From: an uncultured Cytophagaceae bacterium
GTDB taxonomy: Bacteria; Bacteroidota; Bacteroidia; Cytophagales; Spirosomataceae
Assembly (NCBI GenBank): GCA_903837305.1
Contig: CAILUB010000155.1
Span: 1 to 6,351 of the forward strand
Length of the DNA stretch: 6,351 nt
Direction: 5' to 3'
The position numbers were made by a program, and so were the translations under genes. Shown piece after piece: positions 1 through 6,053 of the stretch. Numbering within the stretch: the first letter of the stretch is position 1; every line of letters starts with the position of its first letter. Under the pieces are notes generated by a model. It was not told where the DNA came from, did no database searches, and saw nothing but the letters and a program-made list of their open reading frames with translations.

Positions 1-521
1 AATAGATAAACCTTTCCATCAATTGCTACGAAAACATCTTGTTCGTCTTGAAAAACCTTTGCTGCTTGTGCACCATAGGTAGCCGATGGATCATCTGTCA
101 TGACTTTATAAGGATGAAAAAGTAAGGAGTATTTACCCTTTTCTATAACCTGAACAAATCGCTTCTTTTTAATCGTAGGCACTTCGTATTCTGAAGTAAA
201 TTCAATCAATTCACCAGAGGAAGAGGAGTAAGTAAATTTGGATAATTTGTCCGGCCCATATGAAAATTGACCTCCATCTACTTTATACTCCAAATTATTT
301 GAATAGGCATTCAATGCAATAGTTAGTCCCTCTACTTTAAGTCCATTATTCAAGTATAAGACACCTTTTTTAAAGTCTTCTAAATAGGCTGAACCTTTAA
401 CGCCTATGTAGGGATTTGCTGTAATGGGCATACCTGTGCCATTGTCACGTAGAATAGCCATTTGACCATATGACACGATAGGAGATACTCCAAGAAGAAT
501 AAAGAGGATTAATTTTTTCAT
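1..521 (-). CDS. Secreted protein of unknown function, N-terminal 173 codons (3' end outside window)
   Basis: An open minus-strand frame starts with ATG at 521 and runs without a stop off the left edge, so it is a partial gene. The product begins with Lys-Lys at residues 2-3, a hydrophobic stretch (about 4-17) and a plausible signal peptidase I site at SYG|Q (after residue 19), so it is exported. There is no lipobox cysteine. The mature part is rich in short alternating beta-type stretches. Residues 37-60 (PYIGVKGSAYLEDF, then KKGVLYLNNG) followed by NNLEYK at 75-80 recall uncharacterised Bacteroidota secreted proteins that pair a 'GSPYL..F..G.V.L.NG' start with an 'LEY/F' strand. That resemblance is from memory and names no function. 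The start is supported by the signal peptide beginning there. The gene lies downstream of the SusCD operon in the same direction but is separated from it by a terminator-like hairpin only 14 bases before its ATG, so it is probably a separate unit or depends on read-through. Confidence 0.8.
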   Translation of the reverse strand, partial: MKKLILFILLGVSPIVSYGQMAILRDNGTGMPITANPYIGVKGSAYLEDFKKGVLYLNNGLKVEGLTIALNAYSNNLEYKVDGGQFSYGPDKLSKFTYSSSSGELIEFTSEYEVPTIKKKRFVQVIEKGKYSLLFHPYKVMTDDPSATYGAQAAKVFQDEQDVFVAIDGKVYL

Positions 522-535
522 CAGTTGTTGTAGAT

Positions 536-563
536 AAAAAGACCGGATAAATCCGGTCTTTTT
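536..563 (-). terminator. Intrinsic terminator of the SusCD operon, bidirectional form
   Basis: The arms GACCGGAT (541-548) and ATCCGGTC (551-558) are perfect complements around AA. They are flanked by five A on the left and five T on the right, so the dyad extends to 13 bp per arm with the innermost pairs open as a loop. On the minus strand it lies 26 bases after the stop of the small lipoprotein gene (590-592) and ends in a U-tract, as an intrinsic terminator should. It also sits only 14 bases before the ATG of the next gene, leaving no room for a promoter in between. Confidence 0.85.
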
Positions 564-584
564 AATCATTAAAATTTAACTAAA

Positions 585-592
585 CAAAATTA
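585..592 (-). promoter_or_regulatory. Candidate -7 promoter element for the gene at 521
   Basis: The minus strand reads TAATTTTG, an exact match to the Bacteroidota -7 consensus TAnnTTTG, and it overlaps the stop codon of the small lipoprotein gene. At the known 17-23 base spacing there is no exact TTG for the -33 element; the best is TTC at spacer 17. A transcript from here would start near 580 and carry the 536-563 hairpin in its leader. Matches to this AT-rich consensus are common by chance, so this is only a candidate. Confidence 0.25.
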
Positions 593-1048
593 TCGAGTAA
601 TTCGAAGTTGAACTTTGTTGTAATTTGAGTTATAGCCAATCTCATCGTTTCCATCAATTTGAAGCAAAAGATCAACCGAACCGCCAACTTTACCCGTGTT
701 GAGTACATTGACAGTTAAAGTGCCAAAACTACTACCTTTAGGGATTGTTAATTTCCCTGTCATGGTGTAGTCTTTACCACTTACTGCTGTGGTACCTGAA
801 GCAACAGCAGAGTATATTATAATTTCGTCAGATGCTCTGTGTGCACCTACAAGATTTACACGAAGGTTAACGGTACCTACCGTATTAGCTACTGTAATTC
901 TAGGATACGTTACACCTGCTGCAGGCGCACGTTCAACGGCATCTTGAAACTCTACTAAACTTCCTTCCCATTTAGGGTAGTTTTGTTCAATGCAGGAAGA
1001 GGTTACAAGGACTAAGGCCAGTGAGTATAATAAGAATATTTTTTTCAT
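590..1048 (-). CDS. Small surface lipoprotein, third gene of the SusCD operon (Calx-beta/DUF4843-like)
   Basis: This 152-residue protein has a lipoprotein signal: Lys-Lys at 2-3, a hydrophobic core to about residue 15 and TSSC with the acylated cysteine at 19. The mature part looks all-beta. A strand at 31-35 (LVEFQ) is followed by strands near 58-68 (including NLRVNLVGAH) and 75-82. A segment at 85-117 holds TTAVSGKDYT, then LTIPKGSS and LTVNVLN; this 'gtdY..tgtltIpaGss..titv' pattern is typical of Calx-beta-type and DUF4843-like modules. It ends in a last strand (NKVQLRI). Small lipoproteins of this style often follow susD in Cytophagales, where they are taken to be accessory surface or substrate-binding parts of the importer; that role is inferred. 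It starts 11 bases after the SusD stop, so the two are surely co-transcribed, and a terminator follows. No Shine-Dalgarno site precedes the ATG. The family name is from pattern memory only. Confidence 0.88.
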   Translation of the reverse strand: MKKIFLLYSLALVLVTSSCIEQNYPKWEGSLVEFQDAVERAPAAGVTYPRITVANTVGTVNLRVNLVGAHRASDEIIIYSAVASGTTAVSGKDYTMTGKLTIPKGSSFGTLTVNVLNTGKVGGSVDLLLQIDGNDEIGYNSNYNKVQLRITR

Positions 1049-1059
1049 GATTTCAAATT

Positions 1060-2568
1060 TTAATAGCCTTTGTTTTGTTTAATATTAGGATTACCATCCA
1101 CTTCGCGCTGTGGAAGTGCTGGCAAAATCTTGAAATCATCAAACGGCAAGTTTACCGCAGGTGTTGTCTTCACGATTGCTCTTCCATAACGTTTTAAGTC
1201 AAAGAAACGTTGACCTTCAAATGCAAACTCTTTGAATCTTTCTAAAAGAATTTCTTCTAAAAGTGCATTTCCAGCCAATTCTACTGCAGGTAAACCTCTT
1301 AATGCTTTGAATGCATTTAACTCCGTAAGAGCAGCAGATTCATTCTTTAATTGGTAATTAGCCTCAGCTCTATTCAAGTGCATCTCTGACTTACGAATCA
1401 CAGGTACATTGTCTGCATAGGCAAAACCTGATTTAGCCATAAACTTAGTACATTCGATTTGACGACCAGCACCTCTAACCGTATTACCTGTAGTATATAA
1501 TTGTGCTCTAATGTCGGCATTTCTAGTTACATCCCAGTTATTGTTGTCTGTAGCTGGCGTACCAGTCTGCAAAGCAGCTAAACCAAAGAATCCTCTAACG
1601 GTAGCGTTTGGAATGAAATCACCCCATCCACCTTGAGAGTTTTTGTTTGTAAGACTCAAGATAGCAGTATAGGTTGATTGTAAAGACTCGTTCACCCCAA
1701 TTGATTCTTCCGCTAAAGCAAAACGTACTTCAAACATTGATTCAGGATTTACTGGAGCTCTCCATCCATTAACATAGGCAGTACCAGAGGTAACAGTACC
1801 TACGTTACTTGCTAAAGCAAGAGCAGATTCTGAAACTACCTTAGACCAATCTCCTCTATACAAAGCGACACGAGACAATAGGGCAGAAGCTGCTGCTCCA
1901 GAACCGTATTGTACACCTCTTCCTGCAGGAACTAATTTTTTAACATCCTCTAGATCCGTATATATCTGTGCATATACTGCATCGATAGTTGATCTTGCAG
2001 TTTTACGAGTTAAGGCCTCTCCAGAGGTGATTACTCCCTCTAATACAACTGGAATACCTCCTTGATCGATTAAACCAGGTTGGTAGATAGCAGTAGGCAT
2101 GTAAGAGAAAACTTTTACTAAGTCGAAATAGTATAAAGCTCTTAAGAACTTAGCTTCTCCTTCCCAACGAGCCTTCTGAGCCTCTGATGCACCTTCAACC
2201 TTGCTTACAGCAGCTAGAATTAGGTTAGCCTCATTGATGGCACCATAACTATTCTGCCAAAAAGCTGCAGTGAAATGAGATCCTGGTTGGTTATTGTTTT
2301 CACCAATTAAACGACCAGAGTTACTCGTAGTTTGTCCCACATCAGCTAATGCATCAGATACGGCAAACAAATCACGGCCGTAGTTACGCGCATTCCTTAA
2401 TTTAGAGTATACTGAATTAAGCGCAGCGTTCATCGCGTCAGGCGTATTTAAAGCTCCATTTGCATCTATTGATTGTTTAGGATCTACCTGAAGTAAACTA
2501 TCGCAAGAACTTAATAGGAGAGATCCTACTAAGGCAAGAGATAAGTAAAATTTAGTAATTAATTTCAT
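1060..2568 (-). CDS. SusD/RagB-family nutrient-binding outer-membrane lipoprotein
   Basis: This 502-residue protein is the lipid-anchored lid that caps its partner SusC barrel at the cell surface and captures the substrate. A signal with lipobox LSSC puts the acylated cysteine at 22, followed by DSLLQVDPK, the usual SusD start. The N-terminal SusD-like region includes the conserved helix FLRALYYFDLVKVF (141-154) and GIPVVLE (171-177). The C-terminal RagB/SusD domain has the helix of HLNRAEANYQL and LERFKEFAFEGQRFFDLKR at 442-460, and ends with the family signature LPQREVDGNPNIKQNKGY (485-502). Length is normal and no frame disruption is seen. It lies 19 bases after the SusC stop and 11 before the small lipoprotein gene, hence in one operon. 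The substrate cannot be told: SusD proteins bind starch, other glycans or, in RagB, peptides, and no neighbouring enzyme narrows the choice. Confidence 0.97.
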   Translation of the reverse strand: MKLITKFYLSLALVGSLLLSSCDSLLQVDPKQSIDANGALNTPDAMNAALNSVYSKLRNARNYGRDLFAVSDALADVGQTTSNSGRLIGENNNQPGSHFTAAFWQNSYGAINEANLILAAVSKVEGASEAQKARWEGEAKFLRALYYFDLVKVFSYMPTAIYQPGLIDQGGIPVVLEGVITSGEALTRKTARSTIDAVYAQIYTDLEDVKKLVPAGRGVQYGSGAAASALLSRVALYRGDWSKVVSESALALASNVGTVTSGTAYVNGWRAPVNPESMFEVRFALAEESIGVNESLQSTYTAILSLTNKNSQGGWGDFIPNATVRGFFGLAALQTGTPATDNNNWDVTRNADIRAQLYTTGNTVRGAGRQIECTKFMAKSGFAYADNVPVIRKSEMHLNRAEANYQLKNESAALTELNAFKALRGLPAVELAGNALLEEILLERFKEFAFEGQRFFDLKRYGRAIVKTTPAVNLPFDDFKILPALPQREVDGNPNIKQNKGY

Positions 2569-2575
2569 ATTTTTT

Positions 2576-2580
2576 TCCTT
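2576..2580 (-). promoter_or_regulatory. Shine-Dalgarno-like site before the SusD gene
   Basis: The minus strand reads AAGGA seven bases before the SusD ATG, within an A-rich tract. Bacteroidota genes seldom use Shine-Dalgarno pairing, and none of the other complete genes here has such a site. It could raise translation of the lipoprotein relative to the barrel, but a purine-rich run in an A-tract may also be chance. Confidence 0.35.
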
Positions 2581-2587
2581 TTATAGA

Positions 2588-5500
2588 TTAGAATCCGATT
2601 TGAACTCCTAGTGTATAGCTTTTAGTTAAAGGAATAGCACCTGTACCTGCTCCTGTAAACTCTGGATCATATCCTGGATAATCTGTGTAGGTCCACAAGT
2701 TAACTCCTTGAAGGTAAATGCGTGCACGAGTAAGACCGATTTTATTGATTAGGCTAGGCTGGAAGCTGTAGGCTAATGTCAATTGTGAAAGTCGAATAAA
2801 GTCAGTCTTTAATAAGGCTGCATCACCTGAGTTTCTGCTTGCACCTCTCACTTCATTACCGCCATTAGTTGTTACATTTCTTGGAATATCCGTGATTTGA
2901 CCAGGTTTAGTCCAAGCTCTATTGTTTACTTCACGAAGCGCATTTAAAGTTAATCTGGTTCCGTTTTCTCTCAAGAAACCGTATTGTCCATCAGAGGTAA
3001 CTCCACCATATTCGTATACAAAGAAGGTAGTTAATTCTAAACCTTTATAGGAGAAGGTGTTGTTCAAACCACCAAAGATCGTAGCAAGAGTAGAACCGCG
3101 GTAAACTCTATCTGCCGCTAAAGGCAAATAGGTAATTCTACGATTGATATCGTACCACATTGGACGACCAGTAGCTGGGTTCACACCTGCATATTGTGCA
3201 GCAAAGACAGCTCCTTCACCGCTTCTACCTACTGGCTGACCTACCGCAATACCAGGGTTTGCTGGTAGGAATGATAACCCATCATATAATTTTACAATCT
3301 GGTTCTTGATTTGAGAGAAGTTGAAACTAGTATTCCAACGGAAGCCAGCATTATCTACGTTCACTGTTGATACTTCAACTTCAATACCTTTGTTCTGAAG
3401 TTCACCTACGTTATTAGAAATACCACTGAATCCATTTGTCCAAAGAATAGGCTGGCTCAATAATAATTCCTTTGTTCTACGATCAAATAGGTCAACCGAA
3501 CCTGTGATTCTGTTGTCAAAGAATCCAAAGTCCACACCAACGTTTGTAGTATTATTCGTTTCCCATCCAAGGTCTAAATTAGCAAGTGAGGAAGGTAAAA
3601 TACCTGCACTTCCTGAATAGTTACCACCGCCACCGTAAAGACCTCTTGCATCGAAGTTTCCGATTTGATCATTACCAGTTAAACCGTAAGAAGCTCTTAA
3701 CTTCATTTCCGATATGAGTTTTGATTCCTTAAGGAAATCTTCTTCCGCTACACTCCATCCTAAGCGAATAGATGGGAATAAACCATATTGGTTATTCGCT
3801 CCAAATCGTGAGGATCCGTCATAACGAGCTGTAAGAGTTGCTAAATACTTCTTTTTGTAATCATAGTTAACAGAAGTAAATGCAGAAGCTCTTCTATACC
3901 CTGTCCAGAAACCCGTAATTGATTCTGGGGTAGCAGCTGATTGAATAGTTCTAAACTGGAAGGTAGGGAAACCTATACCTGCTCCAGAGATACCTTCTCT
4001 TACTTCAGATAAATATTCTACACCTAATAGAGCAGAAATATTGTGAACTGCATTGAAAGATTTATTCCAGTTTAATGTTTGCGTCGTGATGAAACGAGTT
4101 CTCCAGTCAGACTGAACCGAACTTCTACCGATCACACCTGCTCCATCTGGAGTACGTGGATCACGGTAATTATCTCCTTGAAGTAAACGATAATCTAAAC
4201 CAAATAAAGAACGGAAAGTCAGGTTATTCGCAATTTTATAGTTAGTAATTAAATTACCTACTACCGTATTTGTACGTTGCAAACCTGAGTTATATGCGTT
4301 AACTAATACTATATTCTGTCCTAATACTCCGGCAATGGCCGTATTGTAAGTGCCGTTTTCGTTGTAGATTGGATTGTGTGGTAGTACAGCAGTCGCAGAG
4401 AAAGCAGGGTTTCCTAGGAATGCACCTTCGACCGCGAATGGGACATTTTGTGTAAAGGTAGAAAGGTTAATATTGGTCTCTACGCTCAAACGCTTCGTTG
4501 CTTGATGCGTCAATGCAACTCTAACTGTTCCTCTTTCAAAGTCCACAGGCTTAAATGAGGACTCTTGGTAGTTGTATGATCCGGATAATAGGAAAGTTGT
4601 TTTATCATCTCCTCCTGAAATATTCATCTCATAGTTTTGAAGTCTACCTGTTCCCATCACTTCACGCTGCCAATCGTAATTAGGCAAAGCTAAACCAATA
4701 GCGTCTAAAGCTGGTCTAGTAAGTGTTGACCAGTTGGATGGAAGGCGTCCCATATTACTCAATGCATTTGCTTCTGGTAAAGTATTTCCAGAATTTATAA
4801 AAGCATCTCTACGCATTCCATACCACTCAGAACCCGTAAGTACATCTAGGTACTTCATTGGTTGAGTTTCTCCAGAGAAGGCATTTAATTCAAACTTAGC
4901 CTTACCTTTCTTTCCTTTTTTAGTAGTAATGATAACTACCCCGTTAGCCGCTTGAGAACCATAGATGGCAGCAGAAGCAGCATCTTTTAAGATCTCCATT
5001 GACTCGATATCATTCGGGTTCAAGAAAGCAAGTGGGTTAGATTGGGTAAATGACGCGTTAGAGGTGTTGTTTAATTGAACACCATCTACGATAAATAAGG
5101 GTTCATTACCTGCAGTAATAGATCCTACACCACGAATACGGATATTTACCGAACCACCTGGAAGACCGTTAGACGATCTAACTTGTACTCCTGCCGCACG
5201 TCCTTGAAGGGCACGGTCAAAAGATTGTAAAGGTAAGTTTTGGATAGATGACCCTTTAACAGATGATACTGCACCCGTCACTTCACGTTTCGTTTGCGTA
5301 CCGTATCCCGTTACGACCACCTCATTCAAGGCTGTGTTATCAGTTTCCAAACCCAAGTTTATGATGGATCGGCTTCCAACATTCACTTCTTGAGCAATTA
5401 GACCAACAGATCTGAATACTAACACACTTTTTCCAGTAGGAACGTTAATGGAATATTTACCATTTAAATCGGTGGTAGTACCCACAGTCGTACCTTTAAC

Positions 5501-5632
5501 AAGAACTGATGCACCTGGTACACCCATTCGATTTTCTACAGAAGTAACTGTACCGGTAACCACACGCCCTTGTGCAAATGCAATCGCATTAGCCATCAGC
5601 AATGTGAGACCTAGGAGTAAAATTTTCCTCAT
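2588..5632 (-). CDS. SusC/RagA-family TonB-linked outer-membrane transporter
   Basis: This 1014-residue protein is a 22-strand outer-membrane barrel that imports large nutrients using energy from TonB. A signal peptide (1-20, cleavage after FAFA before Q21) is followed by a carboxypeptidase-regulatory-like beta-sandwich (about 22-97, with GVPGASVLVKGT at 37-48). Next come the SusC motif NEVVVTGYG (103-111) and the plug domain (about 113-240). The plug contains the SusC/RagA signature NEPLFIVDGVQL (176-187), DIESMEILKDAASAAIYG (208-225) and GVVIITTKKG (231-240). The rest is barrel, closing on a C-terminal strand SYTLGVQIGF with the terminal Phe recognised by outer-membrane assembly. Length is typical and the frame is intact. 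The start is fixed by the signal peptide and by an in-frame TAA 11 codons upstream with no other ATG between. It is the first gene of a SusC-SusD-lipoprotein operon behind a leader with inverted repeats. Substrate unknown: no carbohydrate-active enzyme, peptidase or FecI/FecR-like regulator is visible. Confidence 0.97.
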   Translation of the reverse strand: MRKILLLGLTLLMANAIAFAQGRVVTGTVTSVENRMGVPGASVLVKGTTVGTTTDLNGKYSINVPTGKSVLVFRSVGLIAQEVNVGSRSIINLGLETDNTALNEVVVTGYGTQTKREVTGAVSSVKGSSIQNLPLQSFDRALQGRAAGVQVRSSNGLPGGSVNIRIRGVGSITAGNEPLFIVDGVQLNNTSNASFTQSNPLAFLNPNDIESMEILKDAASAAIYGSQAANGVVIITTKKGKKGKAKFELNAFSGETQPMKYLDVLTGSEWYGMRRDAFINSGNTLPEANALSNMGRLPSNWSTLTRPALDAIGLALPNYDWQREVMGTGRLQNYEMNISGGDDKTTFLLSGSYNYQESSFKPVDFERGTVRVALTHQATKRLSVETNINLSTFTQNVPFAVEGAFLGNPAFSATAVLPHNPIYNENGTYNTAIAGVLGQNIVLVNAYNSGLQRTNTVVGNLITNYKIANNLTFRSLFGLDYRLLQGDNYRDPRTPDGAGVIGRSSVQSDWRTRFITTQTLNWNKSFNAVHNISALLGVEYLSEVREGISGAGIGFPTFQFRTIQSAATPESITGFWTGYRRASAFTSVNYDYKKKYLATLTARYDGSSRFGANNQYGLFPSIRLGWSVAEEDFLKESKLISEMKLRASYGLTGNDQIGNFDARGLYGGGGNYSGSAGILPSSLANLDLGWETNNTTNVGVDFGFFDNRITGSVDLFDRRTKELLLSQPILWTNGFSGISNNVGELQNKGIEVEVSTVNVDNAGFRWNTSFNFSQIKNQIVKLYDGLSFLPANPGIAVGQPVGRSGEGAVFAAQYAGVNPATGRPMWYDINRRITYLPLAADRVYRGSTLATIFGGLNNTFSYKGLELTTFFVYEYGGVTSDGQYGFLRENGTRLTLNALREVNNRAWTKPGQITDIPRNVTTNGGNEVRGASRNSGDAALLKTDFIRLSQLTLAYSFQPSLINKIGLTRARIYLQGVNLWTYTDYPGYDPEFTGAGTGAIPLTKSYTLGVQIGF

Positions 5633-5682
5633 ATTTATTAAAATTTTGTTTATGGCCCATTATTTACGAAATCTTGGGACGT

Positions 5683-5706
5683 TAACTCAAGCGATTTTTT
5701 GAGTTA
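5683..5706 (-). promoter_or_regulatory. Hairpin in the SusC leader (8-bp stem)
   Basis: TAACTCAA (5683-5690) and TTGAGTTA (5699-5706) are perfect complements around an 8-base loop, 50 bases upstream of the SusC ATG. No U-tract follows in the transcript direction, so it is not a terminator. It could be a leader RNA structure or, as DNA, a two-fold symmetric protein-binding site. The same half-site TAACTC recurs at 5723-5728. Confidence 0.45.
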
Positions 5707-5711
5707 TTCAT

Positions 5712-5734
5712 CTCAAATGCATTAACTCGTTGAG
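5712..5734 (-). promoter_or_regulatory. Second, weaker inverted repeat in the SusC leader
   Basis: CTCAA (5712-5716) and TTGAG (5730-5734) form a 5-bp stem with a 13-base loop. It uses the same CTCAA/TTGAG words as the 5683-5706 hairpin, and its loop contains TAACTC (5723-5728). The two structures could therefore exchange partners. A 5-bp A/T-rich stem alone would be weak. Confidence 0.3.
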
Positions 5735-5771
5735 GGATAATACATTTAAATCGAAACAATGGACTGTTGAT

Positions 5772-5800
5772 TTGGTGCAAGTTAAAAGTTTTTTTATTTG
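5772..5800 (+). promoter_or_regulatory. Possible plus-strand promoter
   Basis: TTG at 5772-5774 lies 18 bases before TTTATTTG (5793-5800), which differs from the Bacteroidota -7 consensus TAnnTTTG at one position (second base T instead of A). Transcription would begin near 5807 and run toward the plus-strand ORF at 5874 and the hairpin at 6000. One-mismatch hits are expected now and then in AT-rich DNA, so confidence is low. Confidence 0.2.
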
Positions 5801-5825
5801 AATTCCACAATTAGGTATATTTTTT

Positions 5826-5851
5826 TTAACATTAATTAACATGGGCTTAAC
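5826..5851. repeat. Three TTAAC direct repeats at helical spacing
   Basis: TTAAC occurs at 5826-5830, 5836-5840 and 5847-5851, all in the same orientation with start-to-start steps of 10 and 11 bases, which places them on one face of the DNA helix. Two more copies lie nearer the SusC gene, at 5682-5686 and 5722-5726, 40 bases apart. They sit just upstream of the weak -7 candidate TAATTGTG (5806-5813, minus). This layout would suit a regulator binding cooperatively, but the units are short and the region is AT-rich. Confidence 0.35.
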
Positions 5852-5873
5852 GTAGACTACTTAGGAAAAACCT

Positions 5874-5972
5874 ATGGATCAACATATCCCTTTCAGAGTT
5901 TCAATTAATTATAAAATTCACTTTAAGCCAATTCAGTTTGTTTATTTAAAAGGACATCAGCGTTTCAAGTGA
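5874..5972 (+). CDS. Doubtful 32-codon ORF, possible gene remnant
   Basis: ATG at 5874 to TGA at 5970-5972 on the plus strand encodes 32 residues, within otherwise empty DNA and opposite to the neighbouring genes. The end, IQFVYLKGHQRFK, faintly recalls the first strands of LytTR DNA-binding domains (a '.I.YLeG..NYt' pattern). If that is right this would be a decayed N-terminal fragment of a regulator, but the stretch is far too short to be sure. An in-frame TAG lies four codons upstream, so it is not the tail of a longer frame. A weak promoter-like pair lies upstream at 5772-5800. The hairpin at 6000-6032, which has four T on this strand too, begins 27 bases after its stop. It may equally be chance. 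Confidence 0.18.
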   Translation: MDQHIPFRVSINYKIHFKPIQFVYLKGHQRFK

Positions 5973-5999
5973 TGGGGGCTAAAAAACTTGAAAAAATAA

Positions 6000-6032
6000 A
6001 AAAGGCCATCCAAAATTCTTGGATGGCCTTTT
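6000..6032 (-). terminator. Intrinsic terminator of the upstream TonB-dependent receptor gene
   Basis: GGCCATCCAA (6004-6013) and TTGGATGGCC (6019-6028) form a perfect 10-bp stem with a 5-base loop, extended by four A-T pairs on the outside. In the minus-strand transcript the stem is followed by six U, one A and six more U. It begins 21 bases after the stop codon at 6054-6056. The plus-strand reading also ends in TTTT, so it may act weakly in that direction. Confidence 0.9.
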
Positions 6033-6053
6033 AAAGGTGACTATTTATCTTAA

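Larger units (their letters stand above)
5633..5999 (-). promoter_or_regulatory. Intergenic control region of the SusCD operon (about 370 bases, no convincing gene)
   Basis: This is the only substantial gap in the window and must carry the promoter and leader of the SusC operon. No exact Bacteroidota promoter (TTG, 17-23 bases, TAnnTTTG) is present on the minus strand. The closest -7 boxes are TAATTGTG (5806-5813) and TGCATTTG (5714-5721), each with one mismatch and no TTG at the right distance. An alternative sigma factor or an activator-dependent promoter is therefore possible. The region also holds phased TTAAC repeats, hairpins near the SusC start, and a doubtful plus-strand ORF. Just before the SusC ATG the sequence is A/T-rich with no Shine-Dalgarno site. 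Confidence 0.6.

Noticed and set aside
5589..5660. 23-residue minus-strand upstream ORF (ATG at 5660) overlapping the SusC start in another frame
   Set aside because: It has no start-site signal and no recognisable content; short overlapping frames like this are common by chance.
5448..5702. 84-codon plus-strand ORF overlapping the start of the SusC gene
   Set aside because: It is mostly antisense to the SusC signal peptide and N-terminal domain, its product has no recognisable domain, and the opposite strand carries an unmistakable gene.
5908..5913. TATAAT on the minus strand as a sigma-70 type -10 box
   Set aside because: No -35 box lies at about 17 bases, and the primary sigma factor of Bacteroidota uses a different consensus; the word is expected in AT-rich DNA.
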